DNA of 64,000 nucleotides from Lachancea kluyveri NRRL Y-12651 (GCA_000149225.2 CM000693.1:1426001-1490000); one strand, 5' to 3'; positions 26,886 through 37,350 are shown, numbered from the stretch's first letter. The notes: generated by a model not told the origin, from the sequence alone. A program made the numbers and translations.

Positions 26886-28628
26886 ATGCTATCTAGATTG
26901 CATCCTCGCTTACTTCGTGGATTGACCTCGAAGAAATCTGTGATCAACGGATCTAAACAACTCCGTCTCGCGTCAACTTTGCGCAAAACTTCCCATGGTT
27001 CCTATTCCAAAAACAGGTTTTCTAATGGTTTGACTGCTGGTGCTATTGCTACTGCTGCTATTGGTGTATCTCTGTATTCTTACTCCATTGAAAACGGTAC
27101 TGTTACGGACTCTTCCAAAAAACCAATCGACCCTCAAGATGTCGCTAAACACAATGATCCAAAGGACTGCTGGGTAGTCATCGACGGATACGTTTATGAT
27201 TTGACCGAGTTTATTCATTCTCATCCAGGTGGTCCAACCATTATCGAAAATAACGCCGGTAAAGACGTTACCGCAATTTTTGGTCCAATTCATGCTCCAG
27301 ACGTGATTGAAAAATATATTGCTCCCGAGAAGAGAATTGGCCCGTTGGATGGCGTCATGCCACAGGATTTGGTCTGTTCTCCTCTGACTCCTGGTGAAAC
27401 ACCGGACGACATTGTCCGCAAAGAAGAACTGCGTAGCCGTCTCCCCAGTTTGGACGCATTGGTCAACCTGTATGACTTTGAATACTTGGCGTCGCAAATA
27501 TTGACCAAGCAGGCATGGTCTTACTACTCGTCTGCTGCAGACGATGAAGTCACCCATAGGGAAAACCATGCAGCTTACCACCGTATATTTTTCAAACCAA
27601 AGGTCTTGGTCGATGTCAGAGAGGTTGATACTTCAACGAAAATTTTAGGCCAAGATGTTCCTGTGCCATTTTACGTTTCTGCAACCGCGCTATGTAAACT
27701 TGGGAATCCAAAGGAAGGTGAAAAGGATGTCGCGCGCGGTTGTGGCCAAGGGCCGATCAAGTGTCCTCAAATGATTTCCACGTTGGCGTCATGTTCCTTA
27801 CAGGAAATCGTCGAAGCAGCCCCATCGAAAGAACAAATCCAGTGGTTCCAACTGTACGTCAATACAGACAGAAAGATTACCGATGACTTGATCAAGCAGG
27901 TTGAAAAATTGGGGTTGAAGGCCATCTTTGTGACTGTGGATGCTCCTTCTCTAGGTAGACGGGAAAAGGACATGAAGGTTAAGTTTACAAACTCTAACGG
28001 TGCTAAGGCAATGGAAAAGACTAAAGTCAAGGAATCTAAGGGTGCTTCCGCAGCATTGTCTACCTTCATCGACCCTGCTTTGAGTTGGGACGATATCGTT
28101 GAAATCAAGAAAAAGACAAATTTGCCAATTGTCATTAAGGGTGTTCAACGTGTCGAAGATGTGTTGAAGGCTGCAGAAGTAGGTGCTGCTGGTGTCGTTC
28201 TTTCCAACCACGGTGGTAGGCAGCTGGACTTTTCGCGTGCGCCAATTGAAGTGTTGGCCGAATCTGTGCCAGTTTTGAAAGAGCGCAATCTAAGCGACAA
28301 GCTGGAGATCTTTATCGACGGTGGTGTGCGTCGTGGTAACGATGTGCTGAAGGCCCTATGTTTGGGTGCCAAGGGTGTTGGTCTCGGTAGACCATTTTTG
28401 TATGCCAACAGTTGTTACGGTAAAGACGGTGTTCAAAAGGCTATAGAAATGTTGACTGAAGAGATTCAAATGTCCATGAGATTGTTGGGTGTCACAAAGA
28501 TTGAAGATTTGAAGCCCGAACTACTGGATATGAGCAGCTTTAGCGGCAGGACTGTCAACGTTCCACAAGACAGCCTATACAGGTCTGTCTATGAAAAGAG
28601 TGAAACCGTACAATTTTTGGATGAATGA
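26886..28628 (+). CDS. CYB2: L-lactate dehydrogenase (cytochrome b2)
   Basis: Cytochrome b2 oxidises L-lactate to pyruvate in the mitochondrial intermembrane space and passes electrons to cytochrome c. The frame opens from a TTG at 26877; the ATG at 26886 (MLSRLHPRLLRGLTSKK) gives 580 residues (591 in S. cerevisiae). A bipartite presequence ends in a hydrophobic sorting stretch (GLTAGAIATAAIGVSLYSY). The cytochrome b5 domain has the heme ligand in HSHPGGPTI and a second histidine in FGPIHAPDV. The FMN-binding hydroxy-acid oxidase domain shows the catalytic LSNHGGRQLDF and the phosphate site GLGRPFLYA. It matches S. cerevisiae YML054C. Confidence 0.97.
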   Translation: MLSRLHPRLLRGLTSKKSVINGSKQLRLASTLRKTSHGSYSKNRFSNGLTAGAIATAAIGVSLYSYSIENGTVTDSSKKPIDPQDVAKHNDPKDCWVVIDGYVYDLTEFIHSHPGGPTIIENNAGKDVTAIFGPIHAPDVIEKYIAPEKRIGPLDGVMPQDLVCSPLTPGETPDDIVRKEELRSRLPSLDALVNLYDFEYLASQILTKQAWSYYSSAADDEVTHRENHAAYHRIFFKPKVLVDVREVDTSTKILGQDVPVPFYVSATALCKLGNPKEGEKDVARGCGQGPIKCPQMISTLASCSLQEIVEAAPSKEQIQWFQLYVNTDRKITDDLIKQVEKLGLKAIFVTVDAPSLGRREKDMKVKFTNSNGAKAMEKTKVKESKGASAALSTFIDPALSWDDIVEIKKKTNLPIVIKGVQRVEDVLKAAEVGAAGVVLSNHGGRQLDFSRAPIEVLAESVPVLKERNLSDKLEIFIDGGVRRGNDVLKALCLGAKGVGLGRPFLYANSCYGKDGVQKAIEMLTEEIQMSMRLLGVTKIEDLKPELLDMSSFSGRTVNVPQDSLYRSVYEKSETVQFLDE

Positions 28629-29119
28629 GTGTGCTTGGAGCTTCGGAAGATCAAAGAAAGAAGAGGCGAAAAAAAGAAAAACAATATTCCTTAACGATTA
28701 AATATTCAACAAAAAGTATAGTATTTATTTATGCATTTGACATTTTGAAAAAAAAAAAAAAAAAAAAAAAAAAATAAATAAATAAATAAAACTTTAATTA
28801 GAAAGAGAACATGTTTCGAGCTCTAACCAGTACCACCAATACACCCAGATATACATGGGAAATTTTAAAGGCTTGAGCTTCTAGCTCTTTAGGCTTTCCA
28901 AAGCTCGGCTTATCTAGTTGTGGAGCTACTATTAATTTGTTTAGCATGTTTCCCAAGCCTGAGATATGTTTAAATCACTATATACGCGAACTGTTGATAA
29001 TGAATTATCTTTTTTTTTTTTTTTCCTCTGAAGAGGATGCGAAGGGCGTAGAAATCGAATTCCGTCCGAATTGTGGATGTACACTTCTTCAAATTAACAA
29101 GAGGAATGCTGAGCTCACC
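28629..29119. other. intergenic region CYB2-TUS1
   Basis: This region holds the CYB2 3' end, a poly(A)/TAAA repeat and a T-rich tract at about 29010-29024. The TUS1 frame is open through its right part to 28937, but no sequence there looks conserved. Confidence 0.5.
28748..28791 (+). repeat. poly(A) tract followed by (TAAA)n
   Basis: A run of 27 A is followed by four TAAA units. It is a likely length-variable simple repeat in the CYB2-TUS1 spacer. Confidence 0.9.
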
Positions 29120-32100
29120 ATGCATAGCCCAAATCGTCGTACTGATGAATGTCCTAACGGTACCAATATCAAGCTCCCTCAATTACCACCTCTAAACACA
29201 AAAAAGCCCTTTACCGACAATGCATTGCAACATAAAGATAGAATTACAATAGGTTGGACCCCTATCAACGAGCCGCAGACTCCTCCACAAGTACCTTTTA
29301 GATTTGAACACACAGCCACCTCTCAAAATCCATTGGGGCCCTTGTCACCCAATCGCAACAGAAGGCCTCCTCCACCTCCAGTATCTTGCGACATCACCAC
29401 CACAAGCGCCTCTCCAAGTAATATTGGTTCACCTTTAAGCATCACACCTACCATATCTACTTTGAATAAGCCTCCGCAGACAAGCAGTAGAATTCCGTCG
29501 ATTTATAGGTCACCTTTTGTTGGTGAAGACGATATTCTAAGCTCACAAGAACAGCCAATATCCACTCCATCAAAAATTTATAAATCACCGTTTGTTGGTG
29601 ATCCTTCGGACATACTTGTAAAGGAACGTAAGAGCTCCGTGATAGAACCTTCTACATTTACATTGAGTCAGGAATCATCACCACAAAGCTATAACGCGAC
29701 CATTTTTTCAAGGGCAGAACCTCTACCCAATGTTACTTATGACAATAACTCAGAGACTTTGGACGAAAGCATGCGAACCATGAAGTCCCTGCCAGCTTTA
29801 CCGCCACTTGCTAAGCCGGAAGTTCGTAACGGCTCTTTGCCATTTGCTGATCTGCCACCTCAAATTTCTAGGTCGGATGCAGACAACTTTTACAAGCCTC
29901 CACCCCCATTGAATGCATCACAAAGCAGGCACACTAGTGATGGGCGTAAATTTTCAGACAGTATCAGCAGTTATTACGCAAGTTCAAATTATACATTCAA
30001 CAACACCGGAGAGCTACGTCAGAGCAGCTTCAATTCTATCTTAGGCGGTAAACCATTACAACAGATTCCAAGTGTTACAGCACCCACCCAGCCGTTTTCA
30101 ATAGATCTACTAGACGAGAATAAGTTATACCAATGTTACAGTGTCACACTCCTTTCGGATATCTACGAATGGCTGTTGAAAGTTTACTTTGAATGGTTCA
30201 ACGAGTATGTGTTTGAAAAATTCGAATTTTTTCAAATGGTGCAACTACTGCTAGAGTTTCAACTGCCCAATAGCTGCGACCAAGACGTTATCGATTCTAG
30301 TGTTGATAAAATAATTGAGTCTTTGGCGCTACAAAGTGCTATTAGATTTGAATACGATGACGGGGGGAATTCATCAGAAGAGATCACTATCATCGTTGCA
30401 GGATTGGACGTGCAAGGTGTGTTTACTGACTTGTTGCCTTGTTACTCTCATAGTAAAAAACAGTATCACGAAGAAGGTCTTTATTGCTGCTATTCAGCCA
30501 GGTGTGGTACTCGGCTTCTCAAAGAGGTGCGACCAGAGTTGAAACTTTCTGAAATTATCAACAAATCTGTCGGTCTATGGACGGATTATTGGAAGTTGAC
30601 GCCAGAGGATTTGAGTGATATTAGTCCTCGTGAAATAAAAAGGCAGAGTTTTATTTTTGACCTAATCATTCTGGAGCAACGATCTTTAAATTTGGCAAAC
30701 GCTGCAATCGAAATTTACGGCTCTAATTTCGATCCGTCCTTTTTACCTCTAGATCCAAATTTTGCCAGCATGGCGTTTGATGTTTTCATCCCTCTGATCG
30801 AGTTGCATAAGGAATACTTGCTGTCTCCAATATTTTGGAAACTGAAAACTAGAGGGAAATTTATCGATGGTGTAGGGAAAATATATCTAAAATGGTGCAG
30901 TGAAGCTCATAATACTTACCTCCAATATGCAGATGCGATGGCGACGGTCCATGAAATCATCAGTTGGGAGAAAGAACACAATACAAAATTTGGTTCCTGG
31001 CTTAAGCAAATCGACAATTCTCCCGAGGTAACTAGATCTAAGCTGTATCACGATGTTATCTTTTTCGGTGGCTTTTTCAAATCCTTGCAGAATATGCCTG
31101 TTACTCTACAATCTATTTTAAAGAACACAGATCCTTCAATGGAAGATTACGAATATTTAAAACTTGCAATCTCCGAGATCGAAAATTTAAACTCCACAGT
31201 GAACCAAGTACACGGTATTGCAGTTGACCATCGGAGAGTTATCAGATTTTCTAGGCAGTTGGTCATCGGTACTGGTGGTAGCAACACCATTGGTTATGCG
31301 AATATCACTAACGATAGTATCTCGGATCTTGATCGTCAGGAAAAACTCGATCTGAAGTTAACTGAAAAGTCTAGAAAGATGGTGAAGAGTGGAACGGTCT
31401 TTAAGAAACGTGATTTGTGGCTTGAAGCTACTTCAGTTCACATCGTTCTTCTGGACAACTATTTTTTAATCACAGAGGCTGTTGTCAGAGGCTCTGATAG
31501 GAAGTATAAACTATCGGAGAGACCTATTCCTATTGATTATTTAAGTTTGGAAACCAAGGAGGGGTTAAAAATCTCTCAAATAATGACTACTAATTCAAGC
31601 GATGGCGTAAGTCAGACTTTTGTGAAACAATCACAGGTATATGACCCGCTGCCTTCCACACCAATAAGTAGTGTTAAGCCTCACTTGATTAACGCAGCAA
31701 GCACTGTAACCTCAATTCCTAAGACTTTATATTATAGTGCTGCAAACACGAGCTCGGATGATGACTCCTCTGACCCAAACGATGCGACATTCCCTTTTAA
31801 AATCAGAAATACTGCCACCAATGAATCTTTTACTTTTCTGACTACATCCTTAGAAGATAGAGATACTTGGGTTGCGGCCATTATTGCCTGTTTTAAGCAG
31901 TATAGCAATAAGAACGATCGGCAGATTTTTAAATTGAAATGCCTTAGTGACATGTTTAGTTACGATGAAAGGCAAGCACCCACTAATTTACCGGTCACTC
32001 CAGAAGGTTCCGTCCTTGGTATGGCATTGAAGCAATTTTATCAAGACAATGCGGGCTCGAAGATTACTGTAAATGCAGATGTTTACTGTGCTGTGCAATT

Positions 32101-33178
32101 CACTTATGAATCAAAACGCTTCATCCTATGTGGCACAAATTATGGAATTTACATAGCATCCTTTGACTATATTTGTGGATGGAAGAGAATATTGAACATG
32201 ACGAAAGTTTCTCGGATGGAAGTGAACACAAAATTGGGGCTGCTTTTTGTTCTAGCAGACAGAAGATTATGCCACTTTAATCTACCGAGTATCATTTGTG
32301 GTTACTACGATTCTCAGAAATACTTAGATGGTAATCAGATTGTTGGTGTCATGATACGGGAAAAGGTTACATTTTTCAAAATGGCAGAAGATTTCAGCAA
32401 TTCTAGGCACTTATTTTATGAAAGAAAGGGCAAGATATTTGTCATGACTCCCGAGTTCGATAGAATAACCAAAGCCTTTAAATTTTTCAAAGTTTACAAA
32501 GAGTATAAGCTACCGAGTACTAATAATGGGTTGTTGACTCCTGAAGTTCAAGACATAGCCGTTTTTAAAAGGAGTTTTATTGTTAGTTCTTCTAAGGGCG
32601 CTTTATTGTACAATGAGTCCTTCAATGACATGGGGATAGTTCTACCGAGCTTTCTTAATGATAAACCTGTGCTATCGTATCATCACCATCATTTGTCGCA
32701 TCACCCCTTTAAAACCACGATGGAATCTTCTTCAAAGAAAGACTCTTCGAAGCAGAAGATGGCGGAATATGTTAAAACAGATATTGTGACTAATAAAACT
32801 AAGCCAGTAGGGTGTTTTCAAATCAGTAATGATGATTTTATTCTCGTTTACGATGAAGCTGTGGTGAAATTGAACAATAATGGTGAGATTCCTGACTGGA
32901 AAGAAGATATTCTTGTACTGGATTTTTACTGCCTTTCTGCATCGATGAACAATGAATTTCTGATTCTCGTCGGTGAGAATTTGATTCAGATATATGACTT
33001 TAACTACATGGGCAACATTGTGAACAACAAACTAAACAGATTAACGCCGGTCCAAATTATTAAGGGTAAGAAGCTTGAATTAATAAGTTGTCAGAAGCAG
33101 GACGATACGGTAGTGGTATTGAGCCACCCAACTATTCCAGGAAGACAGTTGATCGTAGGTTTTTACCCTGCAGAATAG
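29120..33178 (+). CDS. TUS1: Rho1 guanine nucleotide exchange factor Tus1
   Basis: Tus1 activates the Rho1 GTPase in the cell-wall-integrity pathway and at cytokinesis. I start at the ATG at 29120 (MHSPNRRTDECPNGTNIKLP), giving 1352 residues (1307 in S. cerevisiae). In-frame ATGs at 28946 and 29000 are possible, but that stretch is promoter-like. The disordered Pro/Ser N-terminus carries two copies of I-Y-[RK]-S-P-F-V-G. A DEP-like helical region (about 333-390) is followed by the DH exchange domain (about 507-700), a PH domain (about 744-925) interrupted by a Ser-rich loop, and a citron homology (CNH) domain to the end. Identity is supported by position between CYB2 and TDA5. Confidence 0.93.
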   Translation: MHSPNRRTDECPNGTNIKLPQLPPLNTKKPFTDNALQHKDRITIGWTPINEPQTPPQVPFRFEHTATSQNPLGPLSPNRNRRPPPPPVSCDITTTSASPSNIGSPLSITPTISTLNKPPQTSSRIPSIYRSPFVGEDDILSSQEQPISTPSKIYKSPFVGDPSDILVKERKSSVIEPSTFTLSQESSPQSYNATIFSRAEPLPNVTYDNNSETLDESMRTMKSLPALPPLAKPEVRNGSLPFADLPPQISRSDADNFYKPPPPLNASQSRHTSDGRKFSDSISSYYASSNYTFNNTGELRQSSFNSILGGKPLQQIPSVTAPTQPFSIDLLDENKLYQCYSVTLLSDIYEWLLKVYFEWFNEYVFEKFEFFQMVQLLLEFQLPNSCDQDVIDSSVDKIIESLALQSAIRFEYDDGGNSSEEITIIVAGLDVQGVFTDLLPCYSHSKKQYHEEGLYCCYSARCGTRLLKEVRPELKLSEIINKSVGLWTDYWKLTPEDLSDISPREIKRQSFIFDLIILEQRSLNLANAAIEIYGSNFDPSFLPLDPNFASMAFDVFIPLIELHKEYLLSPIFWKLKTRGKFIDGVGKIYLKWCSEAHNTYLQYADAMATVHEIISWEKEHNTKFGSWLKQIDNSPEVTRSKLYHDVIFFGGFFKSLQNMPVTLQSILKNTDPSMEDYEYLKLAISEIENLNSTVNQVHGIAVDHRRVIRFSRQLVIGTGGSNTIGYANITNDSISDLDRQEKLDLKLTEKSRKMVKSGTVFKKRDLWLEATSVHIVLLDNYFLITEAVVRGSDRKYKLSERPIPIDYLSLETKEGLKISQIMTTNSSDGVSQTFVKQSQVYDPLPSTPISSVKPHLINAASTVTSIPKTLYYSAANTSSDDDSSDPNDATFPFKIRNTATNESFTFLTTSLEDRDTWVAAIIACFKQYSNKNDRQIFKLKCLSDMFSYDERQAPTNLPVTPEGSVLGMALKQFYQDNAGSKITVNADVYCAVQFTYESKRFILCGTNYGIYIASFDYICGWKRILNMTKVSRMEVNTKLGLLFVLADRRLCHFNLPSIICGYYDSQKYLDGNQIVGVMIREKVTFFKMAEDFSNSRHLFYERKGKIFVMTPEFDRITKAFKFFKVYKEYKLPSTNNGLLTPEVQDIAVFKRSFIVSSSKGALLYNESFNDMGIVLPSFLNDKPVLSYHHHHLSHHPFKTTMESSSKKDSSKQKMAEYVKTDIVTNKTKPVGCFQISNDDFILVYDEAVVKLNNNGEIPDWKEDILVLDFYCLSASMNNEFLILVGENLIQIYDFNYMGNIVNNKLNRLTPVQIIKGKKLELISCQKQDDTVVVLSHPTIPGRQLIVGFYPAE

Positions 33179-33374
33179 TCAAAATTATGTAATGTTAATT
33201 GGTGTTTTGTTTTTCTTTTTTTTTTTTTGTTTATTTTTTGATGTCTTGTCATCTTCATGGATGACGAAATTTAAACTGCAAGGAAAATTCTTAAAATGTT
33301 GGTCACTTTATGTTACTTTATATCATGTCACAACAAAAATATCAGTCACATTTCCTTATCATAAGTGCTGTGTA

Positions 33375-34409
33375 ATGAACATAGACCAGATTGTCAACCT
33401 GGTTGTCCTTCCGGTATTGAAATACCCTATAGTGTTTGTTTTCCTTCTCTCCACGTATGTTGCTTCTTGATCCTACTGATATCGTATTGTCCATCGCTAA
33501 CACAAAGACAGAGTGACAAGGCACATTTACTCTTGGCTCTATCCTTCGCTCCTCATTTACAGCATAGTGTTGCGACTATTATTAATAGCAAATACTGCTT
33601 ACAAACTTAGAGGACCATGGCGCTCTTTACGAGATGTAAATGGTTTGAATGTGGTAGTCACCGGTGGTAGCAAAGGTTTAGGATCGGAGATCGTCAAAGA
33701 GTTATTAGAAAGGTTTCCAAACGTTCATGTCATAGTTGTTGACATCAACAAACCAAAGGTTAAAAATCCACGAATCACTTTTTATCAATGCGACCTGTCT
33801 GTGGTAGAAGAGGTTGAACAAGTCTTGCAACGCATTAAAACGGAACAGCATTCAATAGACGTGTTGATCAACAATGCAGGTATGCGGTCTAAGTATCAAT
33901 CTATGATGAACTTGGAACCAGAGGAAATCCGTAAAGTATTTCAAGTAAATGTCTTCACGCCAATTCGATTCATCCAAGAACTTGGGCCCAGCGAATACGA
34001 CAAACAGTTCTACTTGGTAACCATTGCAAGTGCTCTTGGAATAGTTGCCCCCGCTGCATTATCAAGTTATGCAGCAACAAAGTCTTCAGCCATAGCTTTC
34101 CATGAATCATGGACTTTTGAGTTGGACAATATGAATTTCTTTAATGTCCGCACACTGTTGGTTTTACCGGGACAATTAAACACAACAATGTTTCAAGGGT
34201 TTGCACCACCAAGACAGTTTTTTGCCCCAGTAGTGAATAGCAGAAAACTGGCTCAAGAAATTGTGGCTAATTGTGAGATTGGAATGAGAGGTGTTTTGTG
34301 TGCACCATTCTACTCCAATTTTATGCATTTACTAAAAAGTCTGCCCTACGCAGTGATACATCTTGCCCGCCGTATCTCCAAGATGGATTCCTGCTTGCCA
34401 TTAGAATAG
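33375..34409 (+). CDS. TDA5: short-chain dehydrogenase/reductase Tda5
   Basis: Membrane-anchored NAD(P)-dependent oxidoreductase of the SDR family; the physiological substrate is not known to me. The coding sequence is join(33375..33454, 33512..34409), 325 residues, against 326 in S. cerevisiae YLR426W, which also has a 5' intron. Exon 1 encodes MNIDQIVNLVVLPVLKYPIV plus FVFLLS, a membrane segment, and a second hydrophobic stretch follows in exon 2 (YPSLLIYSIVLRLLLIANTA). SDR motifs are present: TGGSKGLGSE (cofactor), NNAG, the catalytic serine in TIASALG, and Y-x-x-x-K in SSYAATKSSAIAF. Without the intron the frame would begin at a GTG, which is why exon 1 is needed. Confidence 0.93.
33455..33511 (+). 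other. TDA5: TDA5 intron (57 nt)
   Basis: The donor is GTATGT at 33455, a branch-like CGCTAAC lies at 33495-33501, and the acceptor CAG ends at 33511, about 11 nt after the branch A. Only this AG of three close candidates restores the frame (phase 2). Confidence 0.88.
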
Positions 34410-34445
34410 AGCTACTTAAAGTGATTTATATAGAGATAAAAGATA

Positions 34446-34955
34446 TCACTGTTCTTTTTTTTCAGCCAACAACTTCATTTGTTGTTTGTACCACTCGAAC
34501 AACAGATCATGTTGTAAAAAGCCATGTGCATTAAAAACCTTGTTGACAGGAAGTTCGACATTCACGGTTTTGCCCGATTTATCTTTAATAGCAACCTCAT
34601 ACAGTGAACTGTACTTTTTCATCTTGGTCACCACAGTGATATTATCTTTTCCACTACTTCCAGAGAATGTGACGCCTTTTTCAATGTGCTTTGTAAAATA
34701 CCAAAAGACAGTTGATAAAATCATATATGCAATAACCAGCAGTTTTTGATAAGTCAGTGCTTCATCAAACTTCATTTTTTTATCGAGAATGAAACTGACA
34801 CCTGCAACAACTGCAATGGAATATCCAATTGCCAACTTCATATCAATCAAACGAAAAGACTGGGTGTAACCCAACCTGGAAAACATTGTGGGAAGTGCTT
34901 CATCTAGTGTTTGACGTAAATCAGGCGTGGAGTAGATGTTGATAGGCTTACTCAT
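34446..34955 (-). CDS. SPC2: signal peptidase complex subunit Spc2
   Basis: Small ER membrane subunit of the signal peptidase complex (SPCS2/SPC25 family), linking the complex to the translocon. The ATG at 34955 gives 169 residues (178 in S. cerevisiae); the frame extends one GTG codon further. Two adjacent membrane helices are clear: LAIGYSIAVVAGVSFILDKK and LLVIAYMILSTVFWYF. A conserved N-terminus (KPINIYSTPDLRQTLDEALP) and a C-terminal cytosolic domain complete it. It is convergent with TDA5, with only 36 bp between stops. Confidence 0.96.
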   Translation of the reverse strand: MSKPINIYSTPDLRQTLDEALPTMFSRLGYTQSFRLIDMKLAIGYSIAVVAGVSFILDKKMKFDEALTYQKLLVIAYMILSTVFWYFTKHIEKGVTFSGSSGKDNITVVTKMKKYSSLYEVAIKDKSGKTVNVELPVNKVFNAHGFLQHDLLFEWYKQQMKLLAEKKEQ

Positions 34956-35338
34956 CACTTTTTTCTCTGTCGTTTGGATGCTTGTTGTTCTTCAAAGAAA
35001 AAGGGTTAGATGATCAACTTTTCGCATGTTGTCTACCATATGTGGATCACGTGACTGCATTAAGCATACCCGTGTATATATGTATTAAATATAATATAGA
35101 TGTAAGTACCCCTAGTGCGAGCCGATAGAGTTTTTCCCAACCACAATGCTTGGAAATCTTAAGCCATTTACTTCTGCTAGCTCTCGTTCCTTTGATTTTT
35201 GGCTGCACGTGTGTATTAACACAGTTGCGTTTAAAGTTCAGAAAAGTTTTCACGATCTCTCAAAACCCGATCTTGACTAATTACATACACACTCATACAA
35301 CCAGACTGATTCTGGTCTAGATGGAGATATAACAAGCC
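34956..35338. other. divergent promoter region SPC2 / MAG2
   Basis: A TCACGTGA palindrome lies at about 35046-35053 (Cbf1-type E-box), followed by AT-rich sequence at about 35070-35100. It resembles centromere element I in isolation, but no element III follows. No gene is seen. Confidence 0.55.
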
Positions 35339-37222
35339 ATGTCGCAAAAATTGAATGTCAATGCAACAGCTTTTGTGCCCAAGGAAAAGAAGGATGGAGA
35401 GAAGAAGAAGCAAAGAAGGGGTTCATCGGATAGTAAGAATAATAGAAGAAATAATGGCAATCGTAGACCAGCAAAGAACATCCGTCAAAACCAAGAGCCT
35501 TGCTTACAGGAATCACGCAACGATTTTGAGTTCAACATCCAAGATGAACTCTTAAATGGTAATTTTAAAGCTAGGGGTAAAAAAACGCAAATTTCTATCA
35601 ATCATTTACTCGACTTCCAATTACCAGAGAGGGAGAAGGAAATAGGTGGTAGCGCTACGACGAATATATCCAAAAGGAGAAATAGGAAAGACGGAAATGA
35701 TCATGTTCACTTGCATGGTGATACTTTCGTTAACGCAAACTACAAGTTTATTGTAGATGACAGATTTGATTACATTGAACAGAGTATGGACCCCAATATC
35801 CCTCTCCCACAAGAGAAAATTGTCAGGGTTATCATTCCAAAGGGCCAGGCTTGTTCAATCTGTCTTTCGGAAGACCTTGTTGCACCAAGAATGGTCTCGT
35901 GTGGTCATGTCTTTTGTAGCACATGCTTGTTACACTTCTTTTCCATCGAGGAAAAACCATCAAAGAAGGACGCCGCAACCTACACCAAAAAGAAAAAATA
36001 CAAGGAGTGTCCTCTTTGTAGCAGTCTTATTCGCAAGGAAACTGTCAAACCAGTTTCCTTTGTTGAAGTCGACGAAAAACTCGAATTACCAACGGTGGGA
36101 CATGACATAGTTCTCACATTGATGTGGAAATCTCGTGGTTCAATGCTGCCACTACCAGTGAATCTGAGCATAGATCCTTCAAATTTGGGTGGCTTCCCTT
36201 CAGTTACCTTGACAGAGCTGTCTCCATACGCACGCATAATGAAATGTAATTCAGAATACATTATCGATTTATACAACAAAGATATTCAAGACATTCAGAC
36301 CCAGTACGAAATTGATAGGGCAATTTATAACGATGATAGCAAATACGTTACAATGGCGATTGCAGAAATCCGAGCTGCAATAGTGGAGTGCAAGACGGAT
36401 GGAACAGAAGGATTACACGATGATATTTCCCATTTGTCGTTAAATGTTGGTATAGATCAATACGATGATAGCAATGCATTCTTCTTCTACCAAACCGCAT
36501 TTAACTCCACGACTAGATTTTTTTTGTCGCCACTCGATGTTAAATTGTTGTTAAATACGTTTGGCTCTTACTCCAATTTTCCCTCCAGTCTTGTGGTTAA
36601 AGCGGAAAATGTTCACTACGGTAGTATGGTAACCGAATCTTTAATTCAACGGTACAAATACTTTGGACATCTACCCATCGGTACTGAATTGGCATTTATA
36701 GATGTGGATTGGCGCCACGTCGACGCCATTCCACAAGAGGTTTATAAGAAATTTGCCACGGAACTGAATACACGTAGAAGAAAGTCTACATGGAAAAAGC
36801 AGCGTGAGGATAAAGAAAAGAAACTATACGAGAGAAGGTTAGAAAAACAGCAGGTCGAATTCTACCAACGAGAAAATGGTGAATACATTGAGGTAACTAC
36901 ACCAAGTCTAACTTCGACTAACACTACTCCACTACATAGTCTGAGCGAAGGAAAGCACCCAATTTCAGAAATACCGGCCACTAAGGCACCTAGCTCCTCT
37001 ACGTCTTCTCACTTAGAAAAAACGGTATGGGGAACTGAGATCCGTGTTACAGACCAAACGCCAACAGAAGAAGATCACGAATTTGAAGAAATGCTACTTC
37101 AGATGCAGCGTCAGCAGCAAGAAGAACGTCAACAAAGCCTTCAATCCAAACAAAATGGTAAGAAGAGTAAGAAGAAGAAGATGGTAACCCTTTTGAGCTC
37201 AGGTCAGTCACGTGGCTATTGA
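35339..37222 (+). CDS. MAG2: RING-finger protein Mag2
   Basis: This is the RNF10-type RING protein, a predicted ubiquitin ligase for which S. cerevisiae work links Mag2 to the ubiquitination of stalled small ribosomal subunits. It has 627 residues (670 in S. cerevisiae). A basic, low-complexity N-terminus is followed by a C3HC4 RING with Cys172, Cys175, Cys188, His190, Cys193, Cys196, Cys224 and Cys227, the last loop lengthened by a Lys-rich insert. A conserved central region (FFYQTAFNSTTRFFLSPLDV) and a long charged, Gln-rich C-terminus follow. It is followed closely by CRN1. Confidence 0.95.
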   Translation: MSQKLNVNATAFVPKEKKDGEKKKQRRGSSDSKNNRRNNGNRRPAKNIRQNQEPCLQESRNDFEFNIQDELLNGNFKARGKKTQISINHLLDFQLPEREKEIGGSATTNISKRRNRKDGNDHVHLHGDTFVNANYKFIVDDRFDYIEQSMDPNIPLPQEKIVRVIIPKGQACSICLSEDLVAPRMVSCGHVFCSTCLLHFFSIEEKPSKKDAATYTKKKKYKECPLCSSLIRKETVKPVSFVEVDEKLELPTVGHDIVLTLMWKSRGSMLPLPVNLSIDPSNLGGFPSVTLTELSPYARIMKCNSEYIIDLYNKDIQDIQTQYEIDRAIYNDDSKYVTMAIAEIRAAIVECKTDGTEGLHDDISHLSLNVGIDQYDDSNAFFFYQTAFNSTTRFFLSPLDVKLLLNTFGSYSNFPSSLVVKAENVHYGSMVTESLIQRYKYFGHLPIGTELAFIDVDWRHVDAIPQEVYKKFATELNTRRRKSTWKKQREDKEKKLYERRLEKQQVEFYQRENGEYIEVTTPSLTSTNTTPLHSLSEGKHPISEIPATKAPSSSTSSHLEKTVWGTEIRVTDQTPTEEDHEFEEMLLQMQRQQQEERQQSLQSKQNGKKSKKKKMVTLLSSGQSRGY

Positions 37223-37350
37223 TCATCGTTATATACGAAATAATTAATAGGGGTCGGATTTGTCCGGTGTTTTTTTGTTCGAAGTCTCTCTCCAGATACA
37301 CGTTATTAAACAGCATTAAGTAGAAAGAATAAGAGTGCATTACTTTTAAG

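Noticed and set aside
28937-29119. Longer N-terminus for Tus1, or a 5' intron ending in the T-rich tract near 29037
   Set aside because: No TACTAAC-type branch or good donor was found, and the translated stretch (MNYLFFFFSS...) looks like a promoter T-run. The ATG at 29120 is the simplest start, though this is not proven.
35040-35100. Possible centromere (ATCACGTGAC followed by AT-rich DNA)
   Set aside because: The element I-like octamer is present, but no element III with a central TTCCGAA follows at the right distance. Similar E-boxes occur at 48080, 54908 and 61121, so this is more likely a Cbf1-type promoter site.
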